Source: Helianthus annuus
Taxonomy: Eukaryota > Streptophyta > Magnoliopsida > Asterales > Asteraceae
Direction: 5' to 3'
Assembly: GCF_002127325.2 (NCBI RefSeq)
Contig: NC_035448.2
Location: 113,981,660 to 114,045,659 of the forward strand
DNA length: 64,000 bases
The notes beneath the pieces are model-generated. The model was not told where the DNA came from and ran no database searches. It saw only the letters and a program-made list of their open reading frames with translations. Shown here in pieces: positions 23,757 through 35,000 of this stretch (the first letter of the stretch is position 1; the number at the start of each line of letters is the position of its first letter). The position numbers and the translations under genes are program-made.

Positions 23757-24162
23757 CCTATAAGTCACGTTTCGATGTCGGTTTCGATTGAGTTGATTGC
23801 TTTTCGATTCGAGTTTCGATTGATTCGATTGAATACCACACAAGACATAAAGTAAACATGCACAAGTAACACATAAGGCACCCACATACATATAGCAATA
23901 CCAAAATTCGCATAATTTGAGGTTCGAGTTCGATGATTGATTTGATTAGCTTGATTATTGATTAATTAACTTTATCGCATTGTTACTTCCTACTATTCAC
24001 AGTCGTAAATCGGTCGTATCGGTTAAACATTCGATCATTTCATTTAGACAACACTTACTCCACATAATACAAAAAGCAAAAAGAACTATTAACAGTCAAA
24101 GAAGTCAAAGTTGACTTGGACTTTGACTTTGACTTTGACGTTCGAAAACACGGGGTGTTACA

Positions 24163-24167
24163 TAGGG
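24163..24167. repeat. Target-site duplication of element C, right copy (TAGGG)
   Basis: Pairs with 12367-12371. Confidence 0.93.
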
Positions 24168-24183
24168 GGCGGGGGTTGCGACA
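24168..24183 (+). repeat. Last 16 bases of element B's 3' LTR
   Basis: GGCGGGGGTTGCGACA continues B's LTR after element C and ends in CA. The exact end is inferred from the TG...CA rule only. Confidence 0.5.
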
Positions 24184-24531
24184 CCGAGGCCTCCTTTTAT
24201 AGGGCTGGACAATGGCGGCTCGCGCCCCGCGACCAACATGGGGTCGCCCTTCGCGGCCCTCGAGGCCCTAGACTAGGGTTGTAGGGTTGATGAATCAACG
24301 GTGTAGGTTCAAGACGCATGGGGACACGTGGCAGCCGGATGGCTCGCCTGGTGTCACTCCGTCGCGCCCCGCGAATCGGCCAGCTATCCTGGTCACAGCC
24401 CCCAAGCGGCCGTAATTATTTGTTGTATTTGTTTTTTATTAATATAAATGTTATTTATGGCCGTTTCTCGTATAGGGGGTATATTTTAAGGCGTCTAAGG
24501 GTGTTTTAAGGGTTTTAGGTGGGTTGTTATA
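24184..24531 (-). repeat. LTR fragment in opposite orientation, related to element B's LTR
   Basis: On the minus strand it starts TATAACAACCCACC, like B's LTR start (TATAACAACCCTAA). It runs through a GC-rich GCGGGGCGCG stretch similar to B's and ends just after a TATA-like CCTATAAAAGG (24195-24201). Only the upstream (U3) part is present. Short ORFs within are chance. Confidence 0.55.
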
Positions 24532-24957
24532 TGTCAGGACACGTGGATCCATTCAGCATGCGTCAGCTACACCCTCGCCTAGAATCACTAACAGTCATGA
24601 CAGGGGAGGCAGAACGGATATTCCTTGTTGTCGATATCTGGCCCAATGCCCACCAGCCCATCTCCTTCACAATTCACCTCGGCTATAAATAGAGAACTTC
24701 GTCTATAGGTTTAAGGATTGCTCTCTTGCTCTCTCACTTAATACACACACTTTTATCCTCAAGGCAAGTTCTTATTCTCACGTCGGATGGTGGTTAGAAG
24801 GAGAACCCCATATTTTCCTCCTTGTGACGAGCTTCACGGTGTGTTGATTGTTTTGCAGGATCGCTAGCAGCTATTATCGAACTTAGGAGAAGATTAACCT
24901 TATTTGGACAATACACTAACCAATTGTTAATCTCCGGATTGACTTGGTGTTTCTTCA
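24532..24957 (+). repeat. 5' LTR of the Tat relic, with TATA box
   Basis: Starts TGTCAGGACACGTGG, has GGCTATAAATAGAGAAC (TATA at 24684-24691) and ends TTCTTCA. It is followed one base later by TAGTGCCCGCCG (24959-24970), which reads as a G-to-A variant of a TGGTGCCC-type primer site. The tRNA concerned cannot be fixed by eye. Confidence 0.68.
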
Positions 24958-25020
24958 TTAGTGCCCGCCGATTTTTACAATCACTCTTTTTCATCTTCTT
25001 TCTGAGTTTTGGGAGATCTC

Positions 25021-27600
25021 ATGGCAGATCAGAGCATTTCATTTTCACCCCTTGGTCTACGCTCTCAAACGGGCCAGGTGGCGGACAACGCGCATGTCCA
25101 AAACCACCTGAATGACAAGTACGTTAAGGGTGAATACACATAGGTTGGGGGAATGCATGCGAGTGGGACTCGTCTAACTCAAAATGTAACCCCAATAAGC
25201 CATGGCGCAGGGCCATTGGCGCCACTTACATCACTATTGCCGGAAAGGGAGACTCCCGTTTCTTGGTTTATAAAGAGTCAAGCTACACTGAATGCTATGT
25301 ATGCGCAACTATGTGTACAGCAAGGGCAAACACCGTTGCAAGCACAACAAATCCCAGTGACAACTCATATGCCAAGGCAGCTGGACTACAGCTCCCCTCA
25401 TCATGAGCGCATGTCGTCTCATGGACCATCTGAATACCCAGAAAGACACCACCGCTAGAGGTCATCAACGCCAAGACGACAAAGTGTCCACACCACGCGC
25501 GATACGCGCAGGGACACAGGAGGATATTATGAAAGCCAGCATACTCAGGCTCGCTGAAGAACTCCGATAAGTAGCCGGCTCGGGCAGCGCAACATGAATG
25601 AGGAATGGGATACCCACACAGGCGAGTCCGATCCCACATATCATGAAGGCGACAACTCCTCTGTCTTTAGCCGTCTCCCGAAGCATCATGACGCTTATAA
25701 GCCCCGGGCACGCGCAACATACAACCCGTCGGCTGAGCATGATTACAGTCTGACCTATAAACCAGTAGCAGCAGAGCAATCGAAGTTCATACGAGAAATT
25801 GCTCTCGCACCCTTGGAGAAAGCTAAACTACTACAAACTGTTGGTAAGTTTAACGCCTTAATAGATCCGGATGATCATGTACAATTATTTACAAGTGTTG
25901 GTGTAGTTAGGGGATGAACCATGCCCATGTGGTGCCATCTATTCGTACAAACCCTGACAGGGGCGACGCGCACACAGTTCTACAGCCTCCCTGCAGGTAG
26001 ACTAAAATCTTGGCCGGATTTTTAAGAAACGTTCCTCGCTCACTTCAGCCAACAGAGGCGTTACAAGCGTGACACCTCAGAAGTAATGAACATCTGGAGA
26101 AGGAAGATCGAAGGTTTGGAAGAGTTCATCACTCACTTTAACAAGGAGTGTCTTGAAATAGTGAATATTAGCGAAGATCTTATGCGCACACATTTCAAGC
26201 ATGCAGTACGCTGTGATAACCTAATCAGGACTATCACATGGAAAGATGGGATGCCCGAGGAATGGGATAAGCTGGTGGCGGCAACACAGGTTGTCGCGCA
26301 AACGGAAAAAACGCTGACCGGAGGTAAGTCCAGTCATTATTCGGAAGATCAGTACTCAAGGGCCAATTCGCACGACTCCAACAGGCGTAACAAGAAAAAC
26401 AAAAACTCTGGTTGGAAGTCAAACCAGTCTAGCAGTTATGATGAAAGGCCTCGCTATGGGGAGGATGCTCGCACACAATCGACAAGATTGGATACAAAAA
26501 GGCCATTAAAAACGAGAATCGGGATAAGCACTGCACTCCGTTGTCTAAGACACCCTTAGAGGTCCTTATGACGGAGAACCACGACTTCAAAGCTCCGCAA
26601 CCGATGAAGAACAAGAAGGGTCAGGACCCTAACTTGTATTGTGATTTTCACAAAGACACTGACTGATGATTGTATCAGCCTGCACACAAAGATTGAGAAA
26701 GCCCTAAAGAGCGGAAAGCTGGGCCACAAAGTGAAAAATGTGCGCAAAGAAACCAGGAAAATCTAAAGAACCGATGAAGGGGGCAACAAACAGATTCGAA
26801 GGTTGGAAACTCATATGGTCAGCGGAGGGTCGAGAAGAAGCGCGAAAAGCCAAGGGAAACGTCCAATGGACAAATCATGGCGCGAGCAGCAGGTAATATT
26901 CCCGGTACGCCCCATCGTAATTACCGGTATCTTGGGTCACTTGAAACAGATTACATCTTCATAGACCTAGGAAGCACATGTGATATAATTTACGAGCAAT
27001 GCTTCAATCAGTTCGACCCGGAGGATAGGCGCACTTAGAATCGATTATCCTTTAACTGGCTTCTACAATAAGACGGTCTCCCTCTTGGTCAAATCTCCTT
27101 CCCAGTCACACTCACAGATGGGATGCATTCAAGAACAACTAAGGTAAACTTCATGGTCATGCCAGCCAACTCGAGACACGACGTCTTGATCGGCAGAGAA
27201 ACTCAGGGTCATTTGAGCATGGTGACTTCCACTCCGCATTCTACGATCGGTTTTCCAATAGAAACCGGAGTGCCAATCTTCTATTCACGAAAGGAGGGAC
27301 ATCCGAGGAAGTACGCCCAACAAAGACAAGTAAGAACACTCCGCGCACAGAGCCGGAGAAGTGGGTTTTGAACCGTATCTAGAGCGAACGGTGACACTTG
27401 GTCCCGCCATGTCCGAAAACATCCGCGCTTTCTTAACGCATTTGCTTTTCAAGAACATGGACATCTTCTCGTGGTCACCGGCCGATATGACTGGCGTACC
27501 AAGGGATGTTACCGAGCACTGTTTGAATACGTTTCCGTCTGTAGAACCAGTCGTTCCGTCTGTTGAAGGAAATGGAATAGCAGAATGGAAAATTGTCAAT
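25021..27600 (+). pseudogene. Decayed gag-protease of the Tat relic
   Basis: From the ATG at 25021 one frame can be followed through gag to about 26559 despite stops at 25141 (TAG), 25456 (TAG), 25555 (TGA), 25915 (TGA, a Trp position) and about 26023. The gag core is at 25800-26300. After a frame change come NHDFKAPQPMKNKKG (about 26578-26625) and a retropepsin with DLGSTCDIIYEQC (about 26960-27000), where DTG is expected, so the active-site Thr is replaced. NSRHDVLIGRETQ is the protease flap/end region (about 27170-27210). MDIFSWSPADMTGVPR (27460-27500) is the segment before RT, where homology ends. Confidence 0.78.
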
Positions 27601-27634
27601 TTACATCCTATGAGCGTTTGGAACCATCTACTTC

Positions 27635-27684
27635 AACAGCTCTTAACCCCTAATCAGTGAGGAGATTAGTAGTTAAGAGCTGTT
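27635..27684. repeat. Short hairpin next to the Tat relic's end
   Basis: The 21-base arms AACAGCTCTTAACCCCTAATC (27635-27655) and 27664-27684 are complementary at 19 of 21 positions with an 8-base loop. It may be a MITE end or the scar of a deletion. No flanking duplication was found. Confidence 0.55.
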
Positions 27685-28681
27685 AAAGGAGGAATAACAA
27701 AATAAAAATTTATGTAAATTTAAAAAGTGTTTTAGGTGTTGACATTTGATTACAGTATTTTGAGATTGCATGGGTTAATGTCCATGCAATTCCATTACCT
27801 TTGAAGCATTATGGTTATTTTAGAAGTGTTCTATGAATTAATCGACCACTAAAGTTTTGGGTTTTCATATCTAACCCATTTGAATGAAAAATTGTGTTCA
27901 GATGGGCACGTTTAACACATTCATTAAAACCCATGCTTTTAAAACCATGCAAGCTATTGAATTAGTCATCCTATAGGTTCACTGATCCGACAATAGAGAC
28001 CGCCAATGCAGCAATCACACTGCAATGGAGAATAAGTAGTAACGAAAGACAATCCCCAATAGTGTGGAGATCTCTTTGAGATTGCGAGATCGCTCATACT
28101 CATCACCTCCATTTGAGATCGCCTCTTTCTAAGACCAATGTCAAGTGTTGCTTCTTGCTGTACAAGAATCGAAGTTTACAAACATAATTATGTACAATCA
28201 CGAATAGCAGCCAGACGTGACCGCCTCAACTCGACTGACCAGCCGATGACGTCTACAGTTCCCGCTCCAACTGACTGCTCTATTTCGATCATGAAAAAAT
28301 TAAGTAAAAAAATGCCAACTGTTTAACCCATTTATTACAACCTGCCAAGTCGTTTATGACCCGTTTCAACTCATTTACAACTTGATCACAAACCATTAAC
28401 AACCCGTTGACCGATTTGACTGGTTCAGATAGCTAGGTTAAACAAGTATATAAATTGTGTTCAGCCATTCCTAGATTCAACCCGATCTTCAAGGCTTAAG
28501 CATTCCTCGCCAAGACAGAAGGCTCTGGGTTGATTTACATTACACATACCATGGATTCACAAGTTACCTTCTTCATTATACACAACACAAGACAACACCA
28601 CCACTTCTTAACACTCCCAAATAAAAAGGGAAATCAAATATAACTTTTCCAGCAATTTACACTTCACGACTTCATTTACTT

Positions 28682-28686
<5 letters not shown>
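27685..28686. other. Intergenic stretch without supported genes
   Basis: AT-rich sequence with GACCCGTTTCAAC/AACCCGTTGACC-type degenerate repeats at 28340-28440 that suggest an old, unclassified transposon. No ORF with family resemblance. Confidence 0.5.

Positions 28687-28714
<28 letters not shown>
28687..28714. repeat. Run of about 28 T
   Basis: Homopolymer just downstream of ATG3 (poly-A on its sense strand). Its length is probably unreliable; it could be a retroposed tail or simple slippage. Confidence 0.6.
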
Positions 28715-28718
<4 letters not shown>

Positions 28719-28827
28719 CAAATGACACTATATACAATGAACCAAACACCCAGCAGGTAAACAATACAACACCACTTCATATCACTCTAGCTTTGCACCA
28801 TTTCTCGAGTCCATCTCCACTTGTAAC

Positions 28828-28953
28828 CTAAAGCAACAGAAAACATGACAACAAGCATTAAAGGTTCTTAGAACCACCTCAAGTTACATGCTTTCTGGTA
28901 TTAGGGAAACATTAGAATATAAGGTGGAAGAAATTATCGGGTCATGAACAAAC
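28828..28953 (-). other. Candidate intron in the ATG3 3' untranslated region
   Basis: On the minus strand the stop codon is followed about 58 bases later by GAAAG|GTTTG. About 126 bases further on there is a pyrimidine-rich TTTTCTGTTGCTTTAG|GTTACAAG. This is a donor and acceptor pair of believable quality; only transcript data could confirm it. Confidence 0.4.
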
Positions 28954-29010
28954 CTTTCAAGCAGTATTGTGTGGCCTCAGGCCTCAGCGGCGTAGGAGAT
29001 TGTTTACAAA

Positions 29011-32000
29011 TCAGGTACTGGAGCTCCCAAGGTCAAAGTCCATGGTGTAATCATATTCAATGGTTGGAATTACAGTAGCAACAAACTTCAAGAATAAGAA
29101 CAGGTACCTGTTTCAATGCTTTATGTTAAATGAAATTACAAAAGATAACAGAGAATTATCCCTGCTGTCCACTAACAATCATAATTTACTCCCTCTCACT
29201 TGCTTATACTCACCATTCACTTTTAAGAATTACATAAAAATATAATAATTTCACGCTGCATGCAGCAGCACATATCATATTCCCATGACTATAACAATGT
29301 TAATCTAATGCTTTAAGAAAACGATATTGATGTTAATATTTAAGTAAATGCCACTTTCGTCCCCCCAAAGGTTTGTGACTTTCGTCCAAAGGTTTGATTT
29401 TCCACATCTGGATCCAAAAGGTTTGAAATCTTGCCATTTTCATCTGGCTCGTTAACTCCATCGATTTTTCTTTGTTAAGTCATGAGTATTTCCAATTTTT
29501 TTTGCTAACTTAAAGGGCAATTTGATCTTTTTCACTTTATGTAAAAAGACTGAATACCCCTGAAAAAGACCGAATTGCCCTTAAAGTTGACAAAAAAGAC
29601 GAAAAATACCCCTGACTCAACGGATAAATAGATGGAGTTAACGAGCCAGATGAAAATGACAAGATTTCAAACCTTTTGGATCCAAATGCGGAAAAACAAA
29701 CCTTTGGACGAAAATCGCAAAATTGGTCAAACCTCAGGGATGATAATGGCATGTTACTCTAATAATTAATATGCATTAAATATAAACTTTGATCCATTTC
29801 TTTTTAGCTAAAAGATCTTATTTATGGTATTCACTTATTTAACACGCTACCACCCTGCTTGCGGTATGCACATATAATGTATATATGTGTAGGCGCTCAC
29901 ATGGTTTTAAAAAACGATTGAGGTGTGCGCCTCGAGGCGAAACGGCCAAAAAACGAGTTCGAGGCGCGCCTCATGGTGTTTTTTTATGTATATGCGCCTT
30001 AGAGGGGCTGAGGCGCTAAGAAAGTTGCGCCTTAGGTGCGCCTCAGGGGATTTTGATAGTTGTTTTTGATGTTTTTGACTTTTTGTGTCAATTTCAAGCA
30101 TTTATGTCTTTTTTAAATGTGTTTTTTATAATATATATAATTTTTATATTTATTTATTAGAGTGGGGTTCGGCTACAAAGTCCATTTTTTCCTACAAAGT
30201 GTACAAAGTCATATAACACCACAATTGCAGCCATAAAACACACTCAAAACCCACAAATAAGAGAGTGAAGATCACTAAAACACAATATCCAAACCCTAAC
30301 ATTCCATATAAACTTCAAACACATCATTGTAGAACTATGAATATAAAACACGATATGATAATCAACATAAAACACACTAATGTTAGTCATTCGGTAATCA
30401 AAACCTTATCATCCAAAAAACAACACAAAATCCACAAATATGGCGTTTTAGTAATCTTCACTTTGTTATTTGTGGGTTTTGAGTGTATTTTATGGCTGAA
30501 ATTGTGATGTTTTATGACTTTTTACACTTTGTATGAAAAATAGACTTTGTAGCCAACTCTCCTTATTTATTAATACCGCCTCGGCCTTACGCCTCGGGGC
30601 TTATGCCTCGTGAGGCGAAGGGATGACGACTGTCGTTAGGGTCAATAAAAAACCTAATTAAACTACATAGATAGGGTATCGTATCCACGGGGAATTTGTG
30701 GTTAATGTCGCGTTTATATCTACGAACTAAATTATCTAAATTGGGGGTTTGAGGAATTTGATTGTAAAAACACGAAAACTAGTTACGAAAGTTGTGATCA
30801 ATGTGAGAAAAAGTAACTTCCACCAGGAATCCCAATTACCACCGTTTACCAATTCAAAACACCACATAGACATGGCCTTGGAATTAATGACTTTGATTAA
30901 TTATTAGGGATGGTTTTTAAAATTCACCATACAACCTAATAACCCGTTTAATTATACCAATTACCCACCCGCTAACAACGCAAGTATGTTGCCAATACGC
31001 TTGATAAACGACAAACAATTCAAATATAAATTAAACGTTTCACAAAATCAACACAAGTGGTCAAGATTTACCGATTAATAAAAATCAGAAAAACAAAGTT
31101 TAATGTGAAAATCTAGAAATCAATCATCCCGAGGAAGTCACATAAGATAAAGGTAAAGACCTCCAAGTTTCAGATTCTAGGTTCACACCAGACTCAGTTT
31201 AATCATTAATTGGACACCACATAGACATGGTGCTAAAAAGTCGGTTAATTTAAGTGGTAATCAAAAACAGGTCTTTGTCATCAGATCTTTTACAGTTTAA
31301 TTACCCTATTTACTAATGTGAGTCAGGCTAGTCACCCAACAAGCTACAAGGTCTTGTCATCAACCGAGCAAGTTGTACAGCAAGAACTCAATCACATGCA
31401 AATAGTATAAATAAACCAACTCATGAAATTGTTTATACAACGTTGTCAAACCAACTGGTGGAGGTGCCTGAGGTCCCTGCTTAACCACCTCCCAACGGAG
31501 CGGCTCATCCAAACAAACCATCTGCGCTCTACGCATATATGCGGAGTTCACGGTCGAGTTTCATTCGACGTTTAAGTATTCGCCACAGTGGTTTATGCAG
31601 CCGTATACGGTTAGGTTTGTTATGGGGCGTAGAAGGTTTAGAATGAGTGTTCCGCAGTTTGCAGAGGCTATTGGGTTGTATACCAGGGAAGAGAAGGGTT
31701 CAGTTGGTTTTCAGAATTTGTTACGGGGTGTCACGACAAAGCGAAAGGATAAGTATGTGATGGAAGCAGTGTTAGCAGATTTCTGGATGACTATAGCAGA
31801 TACCGCATGGTCGACACGTGCAGTAGCATCTTCTATTCGTGACCCGTTTGTTAGATATATTCATCGGATCATTGCGTGTACGGTCATGGGGCAGAAGGGT
31901 GGTGAAGACAAGGTTAGTCTGAATGACCTGTTCTGAATGTACGGTATTATGAATCAGGTAAAGGTGAACTTGGCGACAGTTCTGTTGGTGTCATTTGCGA

Positions 32001-35000
32001 GAGGTCGTAGAGAGGGTGATCAGGCTAGGTTGTCGTTGGGTACGTACGTGACTAGGTTGGCGAGGTTTGTAGGAGTTACTGATGTGTATAAGGAGCGTTA
32101 GTTGACTCCTGGGCCGGTCACGATTGAGTTTGGGATCGAAGAGATGCGTAGAGCGCAGATGGTTTGTTTGGATGAGCCGCTCCATTGGGAGGCGGTTAAG
32201 CAGGGACCTCAGACACCTCCACTAGTTGGGTCGTCAGCAGCAGCTGTGGTGAATACTTAAACGTCGAATGAAACTCGACCGTGAACTCCGCATATTGCGG
32301 GTCCGCATATGCGGAGTTCACGGTCGAGTTTCATTCGACGTTTAAGTATTCGCCACAGTGGTTTATGCAGCCGTATACGGTTAGGTTTGTTCTGGGGCGT
32401 AGAGGGTTTAGAACGAGTGTTCCGCAGTTTGCAGAGGCTATTGGGTTGTATACCATGGAAGAGAAGGGTTCAGTTGGTTTTCAGAATTTGTTACGGGGTA
32501 TCACGACAAAGCGAAAGGATAAGTATGTGATGGAAGCAGTGTTAGCAGATTTCTGGACGACTATAGCAGATACCGCATGGTCGACACGTGCAGTAGCATC
32601 TTCTATTCGTGACCCGTTTGTTAGATATATTCATCGGATCATTGCGTGTACGGTCATGGGGCAGAAGGGTGGTGAAGACAAGGTTAGTTTGAATGACCTG
32701 TTCTGAATGTACGGTATTATGAATCGGGTAAAGGTGAACTTGGCGACAGTTCTGTTGGTGTCATTTGCGAGAGGTCGTAGAGAGGGTGATCTGGCTAGGT
32801 TGCCGTTGGGTACGTACGTGACTAGGTTGGCGAGGTTTGTAGGAGTTACTGATGTGTATAAGGTGCGTTAGTTGACTCCTGGGCCGGTCACGATTGAGTT
32901 TGGGATCGAAGAGATGCATAGAGCGCAGATGGTTTGTTTGGATGAGCCGCTCTGTTGGGAGGCGGTTAAGCAGAGACCTCAGGCACCTCCACAAGTTGGG
33001 TCGTCTGCAGCAGCTGCCATGCAGGCAGGGTTTCCCACTAACAGACAAAGAGTTCGTCTGCAGTCAGAGTGTCCCCGTGCGTAGTATCAGGTACACGCTC
33101 CTCCACCAGCACCAGTGACATTGGAGTCACTTAGGGATATGTTGTTGGTACAAAACGATGTGTTAAGGTATATTATGGAGCGACAACATATAGAGGTGTC
33201 GGACTGGTTTATGCCACCACAGCAGGGTCAGGCCGTGGGGGTGATGAGGTGGCTCGAGGAGATGAGCAGAGGGAGAATTGGCAGACGGCTGAGTTTAGGG
33301 ACAGGAGGGGACGCACAAAGAAGGCAACCGCCTTTTAGCGGCTGTACACGGTTCAAGGCATAAGCGGCTAGGTAGCTTTCTTTAAGTGAACGGTTCATAG
33401 GGTTGAACACTTTTCTCAGGTTTATTTATATTTGGATTTGTTTTGACATTAACAACGTCGTATAAACAATTTGATGAGTTGGGTTATTTATACTATTTGC
33501 GTGTGTTTGAGTTCTTGCTTTACAACTTGCTCGGTTGATGACAAGACCTTGTAGCTTGTTGGGTGACATACAGTAGGTTGACTCACATTAGTAAATAGGT
33601 AATTAAAACCGTAAAAGATCCGATGACAAAGACCTGTTTTTGATTACCACTTAAATTAACCGACTTTTCAGCACCATGTCTATGTGGTGTCCAGTTAATG
33701 ATTAAACTGAGTTTGGTGTGAACCTAGAATCTAAAACTTGGAGGACTTTACCTTTATCTTATGTGACTTTCCCCGGATGATTGATTTCTAGATTTTCACA
33801 TTAAACTTGGTTTTTCTGATTCTTATTAACTGGTAAATCTTGACCACTTGTGTTGATTTTGTGAAACGTTTATTATATTTGAATTGTTTGTCGTTTATCA
33901 AGCGTATTGGCAACATACTTGCGTTGTTAGCAGGTTGGTAAATTGTTGGGTAATTGGTATAATTAAAAGGGTTATTAGGTTGTATGGTGAATCTTAAAAA
34001 CTATCCCTAATAATTAATCAAAGTCATTAATTCCAAGGCCATGTCTATGTGGTATTATGAATCTGTAAACGGGTTTTTTGTGTTAAACTTGCAATTGGGA
34101 TTCTGGGTGGGAGTTGCTTTTCTTTAATATATAATAATTCTCTAGTTAAACACTAACCACAAATTCCCCGTGGATACGATATCCTACTTACGCTATCTAC
34201 GTAGTTTAATTAGGTTTTTGATTGACCCTAACGACAGTCATCAAGGGAAAACGCCTTGAAACTCGTTTACGTTCTTTTAAACCTTGGGCGCTCAGGGGAC
34301 AAAAGTGAAAGTGCACAAGTTTTAACGTTATATTACTAATTTCGTGAAAATAACGTTAAAAGAGAGGGATGGTTAATCATGCATCATGTGGTGGCGTTGA
34401 CACCGAAAGACAAGGGGGTACATGCACTGATCGGCATTTGTCTCAATTGTTGAGTGTTATCTGCCTTATGTCCAAAGCTTGATGCAAAACTGTTGGGTTC
34501 GTAGGCTTTAGGATAGCCCGCCCTAATTAGGGTTAAGCCGGCCCTAGTTATTAGGCCCACTTAGTTAACTTGTTGACCAAGTAGGAAACCCTAATCTTGT
34601 TCTATAAATACCTATTATGTAACTGTAGTCTGTGTCATTCTGAAAACAGTTGTGAGCATCTAATAAAAGTAAAAACCCTAGTTGCAACCCGTGGACGTAG
34701 GTCACCTTGACCGAACCACGTAAATTCTTGTGTTCTTTATTTTCTGCTAGTGTGTGTGTGTGTTTGTGTTTGTTTCGCTTCCGCTCGAGCCTACTCTGAT
34801 CCAATACCCCTAACAAGTGGTATCAGAGCCAAAGGTTCAGTTAAATACACGGTTCACACAGTTATCACAGGAGAAGGAGAGAGAGCTGGACGAGAGATCT
34901 TGATCTGCTGTTGCTGCCGTCGCCGCTGACTTGTTTACGGCCCGTACCTATTCTCTGGTTACGGCTCGTAAGGTCTAGGGTTTGCGCCGTAGGGTTTGCT

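Larger units (their letters stand above)
12372..24162 (-). mobile_element. Element C: complete Ty3/gypsy LTR retrotransposon (11.8 kb)
   Basis: Both ends, both LTRs and the TAGGG duplication are visible. In minus orientation: 5' LTR 20943-24162, primer site 20927-20940, leader, gag, protease, RT, RNase H, integrase, polypurine tract, 3' LTR 12372-15085. It sits inside the 3' LTR of element B. Gag and pol carry several stops and at least one frameshift, so it needs help from another copy to move. The two LTRs differ at a few percent of sites by eye, plus an unshared stretch of roughly 80 bp near 22565-22650 and a later MITE insertion in the right copy. Confidence 0.95.
20943..24162 (-). repeat. 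5' LTR of element C (3.2 kb including a MITE)
   Basis: Same ends and internal order as the left LTR: TATAAATA at 23091-23098 and palindromic CGATCG motifs at 21870-22200, 22280-22430 and 23120-23215. It is longer because of a 406-bp MITE plus its 8-bp duplication (23351-23764) and a stretch near 22565-22650 absent from the left copy. Confidence 0.93.
24532..27610 (+). mobile_element. Tat-lineage Ty3/gypsy relic, 3'-truncated
   Basis: A 5' LTR (24532-24957), primer-site-like sequence, gag and part of protease are recognisable on the plus strand. The element stops shortly after the region between protease and RT; RT, RNase H, integrase and the 3' LTR are missing. The gag motifs (DPDDHVQLF, FYSLPAGRLKSW, FSQQRRYKR, FKAPQPM) are those of Tat/Retand-type elements. 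Confidence 0.8.
30622..34242. mobile_element. Palindromic element with roughly 800-bp inverted arms
   Basis: Left arm (30622 to about 31450) and right arm (about 33450 to 34242) are inverted copies. Both outer ends read GATGAC(GA)CTGTCGTTAGGG, and TATCGTATCCACGGGGAATT, the motif CAAAGTCATTAATTCCAAGG, and AGCTACAAGGTCTTGTCATC recur in mirrored order. The core has two near-identical 770-bp units with retrotransposon-like coding fragments. Flanking AAGG (30618-30621, 34243-34246) could be a 4-bp duplication. The superfamily is not evident: the ends match no common TIR I know. Confidence 0.75.
29900..34286. mobile_element. hAT-type element with perfect 8-bp duplication, carrying nested inserts
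   Basis: Left end CATGGTTTTAAAAAACG and right end CGTTCTTTTAAACCTTG are imperfect inverted repeats. They are flanked by GGCGCTCA at 29892-29899 and 34287-34294, a perfect 8-bp duplication. Its own sequence (GCGCCTCAGG/GAGGCG-rich) is split by a MULE-type MITE (30160-30562) and a 3.6-kb palindromic element (30622-34242). Without them only about 360 bp remain, so it was a MITE similar to those at 37479 and 41528. Confidence 0.88.

Noticed and set aside
25295..25779. Membrane-like minus-strand ORFs (114 and 104 codons)
   Set aside because: Shadows of the Tat gag on the other strand; hydrophobicity comes from reverse reading of polar codons.
30265..30507. 80-codon ORF at 30.3 kb
   Set aside because: Lies across the inverted arms of the MULE-type MITE.
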